This document shows positions 24,235 to 32,239 of a stretch of DNA of 32,239 nt, piece by piece; the stretch's first letter is position 1; every line of letters begins with the position of its first letter. Under the pieces are notes generated by a model. That model was not told the origin of the DNA, made no database searches, and saw only the letters and a list, made by a program, of their open reading frames with translations. Source of the stretch: Akkermansia muciniphila (GTDB taxonomy: Bacteria; Verrucomicrobiota; Verrucomicrobiia; Limisphaerales; UBA9464); NCBI GenBank assembly GCA_945898055.1, contig CAMDGV010000053.1, positions 1 through 32,239 of the forward strand, in the 5' to 3' direction. A program made the position numbers and the translations under genes.

Positions 24235-26025
24235 ATGAACCTCGACCTGCTAGTCCGCGCCAAGACCCTCGGATTCTCTGACCGCCAGATAGCTCATCTG
24301 ACTCGCCGAACTGAGGACGAAGTCCGAGCTGAACGCAAACGCCACCAACTCGTCCCAAGTTATCGACTCGTCGACACCTGCGCTGCCGAGTTTGAAGCGT
24401 ATACTCCTTACTACTATTCCACCTACGACCGTGGGGACGACGAAGTCACACTGACCCAGACCCAGAAGATTATGATTCTCGGTGGCGGCCCCAACCGGAT
24501 TGGTCAAGGAATTGAGTTTGACTACTGTTGTGTCCACGCCGCCTTTGCCCTGAAGGAGGACGGATTTGAGACCATCATGGTGAACTCAAATCCTGAAACG
24601 GTTTCCACCGATTACGATACCAGTGACAAACTCTTCTTTGAACCACTGACCCTAGAGGATGTCCTTCATATCTATGAACGTGAAGGGTGCAAGGGCGCGA
24701 TCGCTCAGTTTGGCGGTCAAACTCCTTTGAATCTGGCCCTTGGTCTAAAGAGGAACGGGGTAAATATCATCGGAACAACTCCGGAAAACATCGAGATTGC
24801 TGAGGACAGAAAGCTATTTGCAGCGATGTTAGACAAGCTCGGCATCCCACAACCGCCCAACGGTCTCGCCGTCAATGCGGAAGAAGCTTTGGTGGCGAGT
24901 CATCGACTCGGCTACCCAGTCTTAGTGCGACCCAGTTTCGTGCTTGGCGGACGCGCTATGCAGATCGTCTATTCCGATTCTGAACTGACACACTATATGC
25001 GATTCGCCGTCGAGGCATCGCCGGAACGTCCAGTGCTGGTCGATAAGTTCCTCGAAGACGCCACCGAAGTGGATGTCGACTGTATTGCTGATGTGGGACA
25101 TTTCACCAATGTTGAGGACGGCACGATTGTGGTGGGAGGCATGTTGGAGCACATCGAGTTTGCCGGGGTTCATTCGGGCGATGCTGCCATGGTTCTTCCT
25201 CCGCATACATTGTCTCAAGGAGTCATCGAGACTATCCGGGGTTACACTCACGCTATGGCGAAGGAGTTGAGGGTTTGTGGACTGATGAATGTCCAATACG
25301 CCGTCAAAGGCGACACCGTCTACGTCCTTGAGGTCAATCCGCGCGCTTCAAGAACTATTCCCTTTGTTAGCAAAGCCATCGGAGTTCCTCTTGCGAAGTT
25401 AGCCGCCAAGGTGATGGCTGGGAAAACCCTCAAGGAACTAGGCTTCACCGCTGAGATTTGGCCAAGTTATTGGGCGGTGAAAGAATCGGTGTTTCCCTTC
25501 AATAAATTTCTTGGTCAAGACATTGTCTTATCCCCAGAAATGCGATCCACGGGCGAGGTTATGGGGCTCGATGCGGATTTAGGTATCGCCTATGCCAAGG
25601 CGCAAATGGCTGCCAATTCGCCTTTACCACTCAAAGGCCGTGTCTTTATTTCTATTGCTGATGCGCACAAAAAAGACCTCGTCCAACTGGCGCAAAGCTA
25701 TCTGGATCTCGGCTTTGAATTAGTGGCGACCAACGGAACTGCCACCGCATTAGAAGCCGCAGGAATAAAAGTGCAGCGCACTTTGAAGGTGTTACAGGGA
25801 CGGCCCAACATCGTTGATCTCCTCAAAAATAAGGAAATTCAATTGGTGATTAACACCCCAAATGGCTCTGCTCCGCGAGAGGATGAAGTTAAGATTCGAA
25901 CCACGGCGGTCATGACAGGTACCCCGATCATGACCACGATCAGTGGAGCAAAGGCCGCCGCCCTTGGAATCGCCGCTCTTCAAAAACACGGTTACTCAGT
26001 AAAAACCATCCAAGAATATTTTTAA
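24235..26025 (+). CDS. carB: Carbamoyl-phosphate synthase large subunit, C-terminal half (split carB)
   Basis: 596 aa from ATG 24235; an in-frame TTG at 24142 would add 31 residues. The protein starts within the oligomerisation domain (AKTLGFSDRQIAHLTRRTED, VDTCAAEFEAYTPYYYSTYD). It continues through the second ATP-grasp synthetase unit (ILGGGPNRIGQGIEFDYCCV, FGGQTPLNLAL, VNPRASRTIPFVSKAIG) and ends in the MGS-like allosteric domain (~467-596, GRVFISIADAHKKDL). This half phosphorylates carbamate to give carbamoyl phosphate for arginine and pyrimidine synthesis. The first ~480 residues of normal CarB are absent, and nothing upstream encodes them. Split carB genes are known in Aquifex and some archaea, so a separate carB N-half elsewhere is expected. 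Confidence 0.9.
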   Translation: MNLDLLVRAKTLGFSDRQIAHLTRRTEDEVRAERKRHQLVPSYRLVDTCAAEFEAYTPYYYSTYDRGDDEVTLTQTQKIMILGGGPNRIGQGIEFDYCCVHAAFALKEDGFETIMVNSNPETVSTDYDTSDKLFFEPLTLEDVLHIYEREGCKGAIAQFGGQTPLNLALGLKRNGVNIIGTTPENIEIAEDRKLFAAMLDKLGIPQPPNGLAVNAEEALVASHRLGYPVLVRPSFVLGGRAMQIVYSDSELTHYMRFAVEASPERPVLVDKFLEDATEVDVDCIADVGHFTNVEDGTIVVGGMLEHIEFAGVHSGDAAMVLPPHTLSQGVIETIRGYTHAMAKELRVCGLMNVQYAVKGDTVYVLEVNPRASRTIPFVSKAIGVPLAKLAAKVMAGKTLKELGFTAEIWPSYWAVKESVFPFNKFLGQDIVLSPEMRSTGEVMGLDADLGIAYAKAQMAANSPLPLKGRVFISIADAHKKDLVQLAQSYLDLGFELVATNGTATALEAAGIKVQRTLKVLQGRPNIVDLLKNKEIQLVINTPNGSAPREDEVKIRTTAVMTGTPIMTTISGAKAAALGIAALQKHGYSVKTIQEYF

Positions 26026-26048
26026 GCTGCACGGACCCTCTTCTAATT

Positions 26049-29000
26049 ATGTCTCTAGTTTTAACCGCGGAAGAAACATCTGCATTTAATAATTATCTCG
26101 AGGACCTTAAGGTATCGACTTTGGAAAAAGGTCGAAAGTTGGCGATCATGGGTCGTGTTACCTCTCTGTCGCGGGGCGAGACACCCTCGACTTTCCGAGG
26201 GTTGTTTCGTGACGCCAAGCAGTACCAAGTAACTTTTACGGTTGCTGCCGAGACGGTGATCGATTTTTGCACCTGTCCTGTTCAGGTACACTGCATCCAC
26301 TGCGCGGCCGTTGCTTTCGGCCTCGTCACATTTAAAGAAAAACTTCCTAAACAACTGGAAGCACCCGTCCCTAAAGTAGAGCCCATCACCCCGTTCAAGA
26401 TTCTCAGCGCCGCGGTCGTCCAAGGATTAGGAATCAAGACCCCATCAGACGAGACTTCGCGATTCATCACCCGAGTCGATGCGCTGTTCCAGCGCGCCCA
26501 AAAGGAAAAAGGCTTAGCCATCTCTGCATTGGTTGATTTGGACCAAAATCGGAAACGTCCTTATTTTCCCTATTTCCAGCAAATCGAAAGTTGGCCGTAT
26601 CCCCCGGCCTCAATTCTCGATTTTTGGCATTGTCTCGATCGGGAAGCGACTCAGTTCAAGATAGCACTTCCATCATTCATGCAAGCGGTGGCTAAGGTTT
26701 CGTCTCCCTCGCAATTTCTCATCAATTACTGGGCGGACTTGGATTTAGCGGAATGGCTTGCCAAGATTGAGTCGGCGAAAAAAGAACTCGAAGAATCCCC
26801 GAATTTCGCGCCCGACCAACTTTCAGAAATGGATTTCCGCTTTACGGTTAGCGATAAGGGATTTGATGCAGAAACCCGCTTAGCCTCAACGAATTCGTGG
26901 AAAATTCTGAAGAAGACGCAGTTTTTCCAACTGGTGACGCAGTATAATCGATCGCCCTTTCCTATCATTGCGGAGGCACGCCCGGTCTGGGACGCCTTAC
27001 TTCGAAATAGTAGGTTCGACGAGGGTCTTTATGAACCCAGTAATGATTTTACATCTCGAATTACGGAGAGCTTGGCCAGCTTTTTAAGTGAGTCAAATTC
27101 GACGACTCAAGTCGTAAAAAAAGACAGTGTTCCTTTCGAACGACCGGAAGGGCAGTTGATGATGAAGTCCACTTTATCAACCACTTCTCCGGGATTTTAT
27201 CGCTTTGAACTCACCCAGCCAAATGGGGCTTCGTTGGGGCCAATCTTAGGGAGTATTCGTTCACAACAGACGTGGCTCTTCACCGAAAACCAAATCTGGC
27301 GTAGCCCGAAACTTCCCGAACTTTTTAAGCTCAATGGGCCCACTTTGATTCCATCGGCAGCCATTGAAAATGATATCGGATTAAGTCTTCTCATTCGGAT
27401 GAAGATGGAGGTTCCAGAACGTCTTCGCGAACGTTTGATTGAAGTGCCCCTTCAACCGGTCATTTCAGGGCGGATTAGCAATCCCAATGAAAGTGTGAAG
27501 GAATCTCTTGTTCTTGATCTGACCGGCCAATCTCCCGAGGGTCATCTCTATTGCCGTTACTGGGGGAACCTATGGCTTGATTTACAACAAGACCAACCCA
27601 AGAAACACTTGGGGAAAGAAAAGGAAAAAAAACTAATCCTCGTTCATCGAGATGCGCTCCAACCTATTCCCAGTCACCTTCATCGTCTGGGCGTAAAACC
27701 CTTCACCATAGCCAATCCTTGGACGTTGCGTATCACGCGTACCTTCCCGGAAACTTTTGTCGAATGGGCTAAATCACTGCCGCCAACCGTCCGTCTCGAC
27801 TTAGATAACGACCTCCGATCTCTTCTCGAAGATCCGATCAGCGCGACCTTCGGACTAAAGCTCGAACCCGCTGGCACCGACTGGTTTGATCTCGCGGTTC
27901 ATATCGATGTCGATGGACTCGAACTGTCACCGGAGGAGCTAAAATTACTGTTGAATGCCCGTGGTGGCTATGTCCGATTGGGTAGCAAGGGGTGGCGCCG
28001 ATTGGAATATAAAATGTCCCCAGAGGACGAAGAGCAGTTAGCTCGCCTCGGTTTAGATGCTAAGGATTTCAGCGGCGAAAAACAGCGTTTGCACGCCATT
28101 CAATTAGCCGATTCGAACGCCACCCGTTTTCTCCCAGAGCGCGAAGTCGCCGCGATCCGAGTCCGCGCAAATGAAATAAAGGCGAAGGTAAGTCCACCGA
28201 TTCCCTCGGAGATCTGTGCCGAACTCCGTCCTTACCAAATTGAGGGATTTCACTTCCTCGCTTATCTGTCCGAAAATCATTTCGGCGGCGTCTTAGCCGA
28301 TGATATGGGCCTAGGTAAGACGGTCCAGACGCTGACTTGGATATCGTGGCTTCGACAACGCAAGCCAACGGTTGATGCCACCAAAATCCTCATCATTTGT
28401 CCAAAAAGTGTTGCCCCTAACTGGCAATCGGAGATGGCCCGCTTCCTTCCCAAATGGCGTGTCCATGTCTGGCGCGGTGACACCGAGGTGACACTCAAGA
28501 CTGCCATCCAAGTCGGTGATGCAATCGTGGTAAATTATGCTCAATTGCGCCGCTTACAACCGGAACTAGAAGCGATCCGTTGGCTTGCGGTAATTCTCGA
28601 CGAGGCTCAGGCAATTAAAAACCCAAACTCTCAGACGGCTCAATCAGCCAGAGGATTGACCGCAGAACATCGTCTCGCACTCACTGGGACTCCCATCGAA
28701 AATCGGCTTCTCGATCTATGGAGCATTCTCTCCTTCGCCATGCCCGGGGTGTTGGGAACTCGCACTCAGTTTAATCGTTCTTTTGGCTCGGCTGAGGACC
28801 CGCTCGCTCGTCGACGCCTCTCCGCTCGAGTTCGCCCCTTTCTGCTTCGACGCACCAAAGCTCAAGTCGCCAATGATCTTCCTGACCGGATTGAGGAAGA
28901 CTTATCCTGTGAAATGGAAGGAATTCAACAATGCCTGTATGATGCGGAGTTTAAGAAGGCGCGCGCCTTGCTCCTCAAAGTTAAGACGAAGGCTGACCTT

Positions 29001-29600
29001 GATCAGTTCCGCTTCCACTTCCTGACGTCACTTTTGCGATTACGCCAAATCTGCTGCCATCCCGCTCTTGTTGATGCCGCACAAAGAAACACCCCGAGTG
29101 CCAAACTTGAAGCGCTCTTCGATGTCCTCGAACCTCTGATGGAGGAAGATCAGAAAGTTCTGATTTTTTCACAATTTGTGACCATGCTCGACATTATCCA
29201 AGAAGAGATCGAGACCCGTAAATGGAAGACGTTTTACTTGGCGGGCGACACCGAAGATCGAGGAAAAGTGGTGGCCGATTTCCAGAGCCACAAGGGTAGC
29301 GCTGTCTTTTTGATTTCTATTAAAGCCGGAGGATTCGGTCTGAATTTGACCGCGGCTAGCTATGTGGTTCTCTTCGATCCTTGGTGGAATCCTGCCGTCG
29401 AAGCTCAAGCCATTGACCGAACTCATCGGATCGGTCAGACCCAAAAGGTGATCGCCTACCGACTCATCTCCAAAGGATCGATCGAAGAGAAAATACGCGC
29501 GCTGCAGCAGAAAAAGAAAGCGGTGGCCGAAGATATCCTCGGCGAAGAACGCTTCTCCCAAAGTTTGACGGTGGACGATCTTCGTTTTCTGTTCGACTAA
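26049..29600 (+). CDS. SWIM zinc-finger SNF2/Rad54-family helicase-like ATPase
   Basis: 1183 aa. The N-terminal SWIM finger is CTCPVQVHCIH (C74, C76, C82, H84). A ~600-residue region follows that resembles the bacterial SNF2-associated domain. The SNF2 ATPase core starts near 720: ADDMGLGKTVQTL (Walker A, ~750), LDEAQAIKN (DEAH-box variant, ~850), LTGTPIENRLLDLWSI, then the helicase C lobe with ISIKAGGFGLNLT and DRTHRIGQTQKV. The enzyme would use ATP to move on double-stranded DNA; such bacterial proteins are linked to RNA polymerase recycling, repair or defence, and the role here is open. ATG 26049 is 23 bp after the carB stop, so read-through transcription is likely, without a functional link being obvious. 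Confidence 0.92.
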   Translation: MSLVLTAEETSAFNNYLEDLKVSTLEKGRKLAIMGRVTSLSRGETPSTFRGLFRDAKQYQVTFTVAAETVIDFCTCPVQVHCIHCAAVAFGLVTFKEKLPKQLEAPVPKVEPITPFKILSAAVVQGLGIKTPSDETSRFITRVDALFQRAQKEKGLAISALVDLDQNRKRPYFPYFQQIESWPYPPASILDFWHCLDREATQFKIALPSFMQAVAKVSSPSQFLINYWADLDLAEWLAKIESAKKELEESPNFAPDQLSEMDFRFTVSDKGFDAETRLASTNSWKILKKTQFFQLVTQYNRSPFPIIAEARPVWDALLRNSRFDEGLYEPSNDFTSRITESLASFLSESNSTTQVVKKDSVPFERPEGQLMMKSTLSTTSPGFYRFELTQPNGASLGPILGSIRSQQTWLFTENQIWRSPKLPELFKLNGPTLIPSAAIENDIGLSLLIRMKMEVPERLRERLIEVPLQPVISGRISNPNESVKESLVLDLTGQSPEGHLYCRYWGNLWLDLQQDQPKKHLGKEKEKKLILVHRDALQPIPSHLHRLGVKPFTIANPWTLRITRTFPETFVEWAKSLPPTVRLDLDNDLRSLLEDPISATFGLKLEPAGTDWFDLAVHIDVDGLELSPEELKLLLNARGGYVRLGSKGWRRLEYKMSPEDEEQLARLGLDAKDFSGEKQRLHAIQLADSNATRFLPEREVAAIRVRANEIKAKVSPPIPSEICAELRPYQIEGFHFLAYLSENHFGGVLADDMGLGKTVQTLTWISWLRQRKPTVDATKILIICPKSVAPNWQSEMARFLPKWRVHVWRGDTEVTLKTAIQVGDAIVVNYAQLRRLQPELEAIRWLAVILDEAQAIKNPNSQTAQSARGLTAEHRLALTGTPIENRLLDLWSILSFAMPGVLGTRTQFNRSFGSAEDPLARRRLSARVRPFLLRRTKAQVANDLPDRIEEDLSCEMEGIQQCLYDAEFKKARALLLKVKTKADLDQFRFHFLTSLLRLRQICCHPALVDAAQRNTPSAKLEALFDVLEPLMEEDQKVLIFSQFVTMLDIIQEEIETRKWKTFYLAGDTEDRGKVVADFQSHKGSAVFLISIKAGGFGLNLTAASYVVLFDPWWNPAVEAQAIDRTHRIGQTQKVIAYRLISKGSIEEKIRALQQKKKAVAEDILGEERFSQSLTVDDLRFLFD

Positions 29601-29623
29601 ACCGCCACCGTTTTTCCAGTTCT

Positions 29624-30073
29624 ATGAACTTAGAGCGCCCACCCTCTTACCCTCCAATTTCCGCAGTACTAACCGTCCCAAGCGCCCTGTTGGCCATCGG
29701 TTTTTATGGACGGGCTTTCGGTGCAATGGAACGTTTTCGACTCACCGATCCCGAGTCGGGTCGGATCGCCCATGTTGAACTCACCCTCGGGGCCGGCCTC
29801 CTCCTATTAACGGAAGCAGCGACGGACTCCCCTTCCGAGTTAACCCCTGCGCTCGGGATTCGTCTGTGTTTTTTCGTAACCGACGTTGATGCCGTAACTC
29901 AAGCCGCTGTCGCTGCGGGGGCGCTCGTTCAACGTCCTCCGCGTGACGAATTTTATGGGCATCGTTGTGGTCGAATTCGGGATCCTTTCGGATATGAATG
30001 GATGCTCTTTCAAGAGAACGAGTTTTTGACCCCGTCCGAGATGCAACGCAGATGGCCTGTCCGCGACCGCTGA
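29624..30073 (+). CDS. VOC-superfamily (PhnB/glyoxalase-like) protein
   Basis: 149 aa, one beta-alpha-beta-beta-beta pair module typical of the PhnB-like branch: AIGFYGRAFGAMERFRLTDP, GRIAHVELTLGAGLLLL, FFVTDVDAVTQAAVAAGA, and GHRCGRIRDPFGYEWMLFQE. The potential metal-contacting positions are His in RIAHVEL and Glu in LFQE. Members include isomerases, dioxygenases and resistance proteins; the substrate cannot be told. It starts 23 bp after the SNF2 gene and is probably in the same transcript. Confidence 0.88.
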   Translation: MNLERPPSYPPISAVLTVPSALLAIGFYGRAFGAMERFRLTDPESGRIAHVELTLGAGLLLLTEAATDSPSELTPALGIRLCFFVTDVDAVTQAAVAAGALVQRPPRDEFYGHRCGRIRDPFGYEWMLFQENEFLTPSEMQRRWPVRDR

Positions 30074-30085
30074 CCCCAGTCAACT

Positions 30086-30101
30086 TGCAGAAATATCTGC
30101 A
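30086..30101. promoter_or_regulatory. Perfect palindrome ahead of comM
   Basis: TGCAGAAATATCTGCA is a 6-4-6 perfect inverted repeat 13 bp after the VOC gene stop and 170 bp before comM. It is the size of a dimeric repressor site, but no regulator is nearby and a single copy may be chance. Confidence 0.2.
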
Positions 30102-30270
30102 TTGGAGAAGTCATCTTAGCTATTTCGTATCGAATCAGGAGCTCGATTTATGGCCAAATATTTCCAGTCTTCGCCCTAGGCCTTCTAGGACCTACCAACA
30201 AGCGGCTTTAGATCAAAGACGGAATCCGCTGCCGGGGGTGGGCGCCACTCGCCCATTGGAGCAAACAAAA

Positions 30271-31815
30271 ATGTGTGTTTACGCTCCCCAGATGTTAGCT
30301 CAAATTCGCTCCGCCTGTGTTCAAGGAATCGACGCTTCCCCAATCGAGATCGAAGTCGATTCAGGCTGTGGCCAACAGCAAATGGTCATCGTCGGTCTGC
30401 CTGATACCGCAGTGAAAGAATCCCGCGATCGAGTTGGGACAGCACTTCTCAATAGTAGTTTCCGATTTCCCTTAGGTCGTACCACCGTCAATTTGGCCCC
30501 AGCGGATATTCGCAAACAGGGGCCCAGTTTCGACCTTCCCATTGCCATCGGAGTGTTGGTCTCCAGTGAGCAGATTAAATCGAGTCTCCTGAAGGACTAT
30601 GTCATCGTTGGCGAACTGGCATTAACCGGAGCCGTTCGACCAATCAAAGGAACCCTACCCGTCGCCCTGCGGGCCCGCGATGAAGGTCGCCGCGGAGTGA
30701 TTGTTCCCCACGAGAACGCCGCCGAAGCTGCCGTGGTCGAGGGGCTAGATGTCATCCCTATCGCCAATCTCCGCGAAGCCGCAGAATTTCTCGAAGGTAT
30801 TTTCTCGATCAATCCTGTGCGTGTCGATACCACTGCCCTCTTCGAAAAGGCTCCGCTCGACGACTTTGATATGTCCGATGTCAAGGGGCAGGAATCCGTC
30901 AAACGAGCTTTGGAAATCGCCGCTGCCGGCGGCCATAACGTCCTACTTATTGGCCCACCTGGAACAGGAAAGTCGATGCTGGCCAAGCGTTTGGCAGGCA
31001 TTTTGCCGCCGCTCACCCTCGACGAGGCTTTGGAGACCACTAAAATCCACAGCATCATCGGTCTTCTAACTCAAGGTCAGGCTTTGGTTACACTGCGTCC
31101 CTTTCGATCACCTCATCACACCATCAGCGATGCGGGACTTCTCGGAGGAGGAACTCATCCGACGCCGGGCGAGATTTCTTTAGCGCATCACGGAGTGCTT
31201 TTTCTCGATGAACTCCCCGAGTTTAAACGCAGTGTGTTGGAGACCATGCGTCAACCATTGGAAGATGGAAAAGTCACAATCAGCCGTGCGGCGGGTTCAA
31301 TGACCTTCCCCTCCCAATTTATGCTCGTAGCCGCTATGAACCCGACGCCGGATGGGAAAATGCCCCAAGAATCTCGATCCACACCCCGTGAAATTCAAGC
31401 GTATCTAGGACGTGTTTCCGGCCCTTTACTCGACCGGATTGATCTCCATGTAGAGGTTCCCGCAGTTACTTTCTCGGACCTCAGTCGAGCGAAGCCGGGG
31501 GAGTCGAGCCGTGAGATCCGACAGAGGGTGATTGAGGCGCGTCAACGCCAACATCGGCGCTTTGATCGCCGTCGTATTAGTTGCAACGCACGAATGGGAA
31601 CCCGTGAACTGAGAGAATTCGTTGCCCTGGAAGAATCCACTCAGACTTTGCTCAAACACGCGATGAGCGACCTAGAGCTTTCAGCAAGGGCCTATGACCG
31701 GATTCTGAAAGTTGCACGGACCATTGCTGATCTGGTGGGCTGCGAACGGGTGTCGCATGAACATGTTTTCGAGGCGATTCAATACCGATCTCTCGACCGT
31801 CAACTTTGGGGCTGA
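30271..31815 (+). CDS. comM: ComM/YifB-family Mg-chelatase-like AAA+ ATPase
   Basis: 514 aa from ATG 30271, which has GGAG 9 nt upstream; the frame is open further to 29998 inside the VOC gene but that part is not family-like. The N-terminal ChlI-like domain (ACVQGIDASPIEIEVDSGCG, VGLPDTAVKESRDRV, FDLPIAIGVLVSS) is followed by the AAA+ core with Walker A GPPGTGKSMLAKRL (~230) and Walker B VLFLDELPEFKR (~312), then the C-terminal helical lid (RAYDRILKVARTIADLVG). ComM is a hexameric helicase that drives branch migration during natural transformation in Vibrio and Haemophilus. It is widespread even in bacteria not known to be competent. Confidence 0.93.
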   Translation: MCVYAPQMLAQIRSACVQGIDASPIEIEVDSGCGQQQMVIVGLPDTAVKESRDRVGTALLNSSFRFPLGRTTVNLAPADIRKQGPSFDLPIAIGVLVSSEQIKSSLLKDYVIVGELALTGAVRPIKGTLPVALRARDEGRRGVIVPHENAAEAAVVEGLDVIPIANLREAAEFLEGIFSINPVRVDTTALFEKAPLDDFDMSDVKGQESVKRALEIAAAGGHNVLLIGPPGTGKSMLAKRLAGILPPLTLDEALETTKIHSIIGLLTQGQALVTLRPFRSPHHTISDAGLLGGGTHPTPGEISLAHHGVLFLDELPEFKRSVLETMRQPLEDGKVTISRAAGSMTFPSQFMLVAAMNPTPDGKMPQESRSTPREIQAYLGRVSGPLLDRIDLHVEVPAVTFSDLSRAKPGESSREIRQRVIEARQRQHRRFDRRRISCNARMGTRELREFVALEESTQTLLKHAMSDLELSARAYDRILKVARTIADLVGCERVSHEHVFEAIQYRSLDRQLWG

Positions 31816-31822
31816 AACCGTC

Positions 31823-31840
31823 CGGGCATCTCTCTGCCCG
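31823..31840 (+). terminator. Possible hairpin terminator after comM
   Basis: Stem CGGGCA (31823-31828) and TGCCCG (31835-31840) with a six-base loop, 7 bp after the comM stop. There is no T-run after it, so it may need Rho or be only an RNA-stabilising hairpin. Confidence 0.35.
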
Positions 31841-31915
31841 AGGCACCAAGAAATTTGGCCTCCTCGAATATGGATTTCCAAGCACAGCCGAATGGGCTCC
31901 GACTCTTCCGACAAA

Positions 31916-31957
31916 GATCGGACCTCAGAAAATTCGGGGTAAATCCCCAAAATCAGG
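31916..31957. repeat. Second copy of the 22.5-kb hairpin arm
   Basis: GACCTCAGAAAATTCGGGG at 31921 onward matches the left arm at 22535-22557 in 21 of 23 positions. Here the second arm is reduced to CCCC pairing with GGGG across TAAAT, so the palindrome is degenerate. It lies about 100 bp past comM. Confidence 0.4.
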
Positions 31958-32017
31958 TGAGACTTCAAATCCCTTAATTTTGAGCGATTTTTTGCGAAGG
32001 CAGACTTCTCGTGGGGA

Positions 32018-32239
32018 ATGCCAGACGATGAAAGTAGCGACTTGTTTCCAGAGTTGGTTGCTGCGGTGCCACCCCCGCTGATGGCACCGACCGAGCCGGT
32101 GATTTCGATTCAGGCCGCCGCTTCGGATCGCCATTCGGCGTCGAAACCCGCCCGCTCGGCACCCCTGCCGTCCTCCGGTCAATTGATCTCGGAGCCGATC
32201 AGCGCAATCCCCTGCTCACCGTCTACCACGATGGGGAAC
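32018..32239 (+). CDS. Possible 5' end of a gene cut by the window edge
   Basis: ATG 32018, after GTGGGG, opens a frame to the window end: MPDDESSDLFPELVAAVPPP, then a Pro/Ala/Ser-rich stretch, unrecognised. A second frame on the same strand, open from 32039, reads FGSPFGVETRPLGTPAVLRS and ends NPLLTVYHDGE, which also looks protein-like. Only one can be right, or a frameshift joins them; the fragment is too short to decide. Confidence 0.3.
   Translation, partial: MPDDESSDLFPELVAAVPPPLMAPTEPVISIQAAASDRHSASKPARSAPLPSSGQLISEPISAIPCSPSTTMGN

Noticed and set aside
29998-30270. Long N-terminal extension of ComM
   Set aside because: The open frame runs back into the VOC gene, but homology to ComM begins at about 30292 and a good SD precedes ATG 30271.
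1-32239. CRISPR arrays, rRNA and tRNA genes, prophage genes
   Set aside because: No regularly spaced repeats, no conserved RNA gene sequence, and no phage structural or integrase gene was seen on either strand.

Overview
The window looks like chromosomal DNA of a Verrucomicrobiota bacterium, probably in the Pedosphaera/Limisphaerales neighbourhood. The evidence is the gene content: three type II pseudopilins with a near-identical [21 protein letters not shown]-terminus, a PSCyt1/DUF1549/DUF1553 protein paired with a Tat-exported DUF1501 protein, a DUF1080 protein, and a decayed REP-type (RAYT) transposase. I saw no rRNA, tRNA, CRISPR array, integrase or intact insertion sequence.

The left 5.8 kb is by eye more GC-rich and is largely a graveyard. 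It holds a frameshifted DUF4338 (DruA-like) remnant, an intact response-regulator/adenylate-cyclase gene, a broken RAYT, a broken discoidin-type domain, two copies of the same decayed 3' end of threonine synthase (thrC), and a stub of an IS3-type OrfA. Between the thrC copies lie short minus-strand genes: an unknown 104-aa ORF, a superoxide dismutase whose Tat signal is interrupted by an in-frame TAG, a RelE/ParE-type toxin with its antitoxin, and two small unknown ORFs. These are separated by GTTRRRY/RYYYAAC motifs that resemble integron attC ends. I read this tentatively as a relic of an integron gene-cassette array.

From 5.9 to 20.5 kb the genes are mainly exported catabolic or surface proteins: a GH39-like glycosidase fused to an SGNH esterase-like domain, a DUF1080 protein, a dienelactone-hydrolase-like protein, a PQQ-type beta-propeller, two pseudopilins, and the PSCyt1/DUF1501 pair. 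An RlmD-type RNA methyltransferase sits among them.

From 20.5 to 32.2 kb there is a minus-strand cluster of one pseudopilin and two tail-anchored coiled-coil proteins of unknown function. Then come trigger factor (with a clear intrinsic terminator), a stand-alone C-terminal half of carbamoyl-phosphate synthase large subunit (split carB), a SWIM/SNF2 helicase-like protein, a VOC/PhnB-like protein and a ComM/YifB AAA protein. A dispersed sequence related to one arm of a hairpin occurs near 22.5 kb and again near 31.9 kb. The last 220 bp hold the start or a fragment of a gene cut by the window edge.

The most interesting signals are the possible cassette array, the Tat-SOD with its amber codon, the paired thrC fossils, the split carB, and the pseudopilin plus tail-anchored coiled-coil trio.
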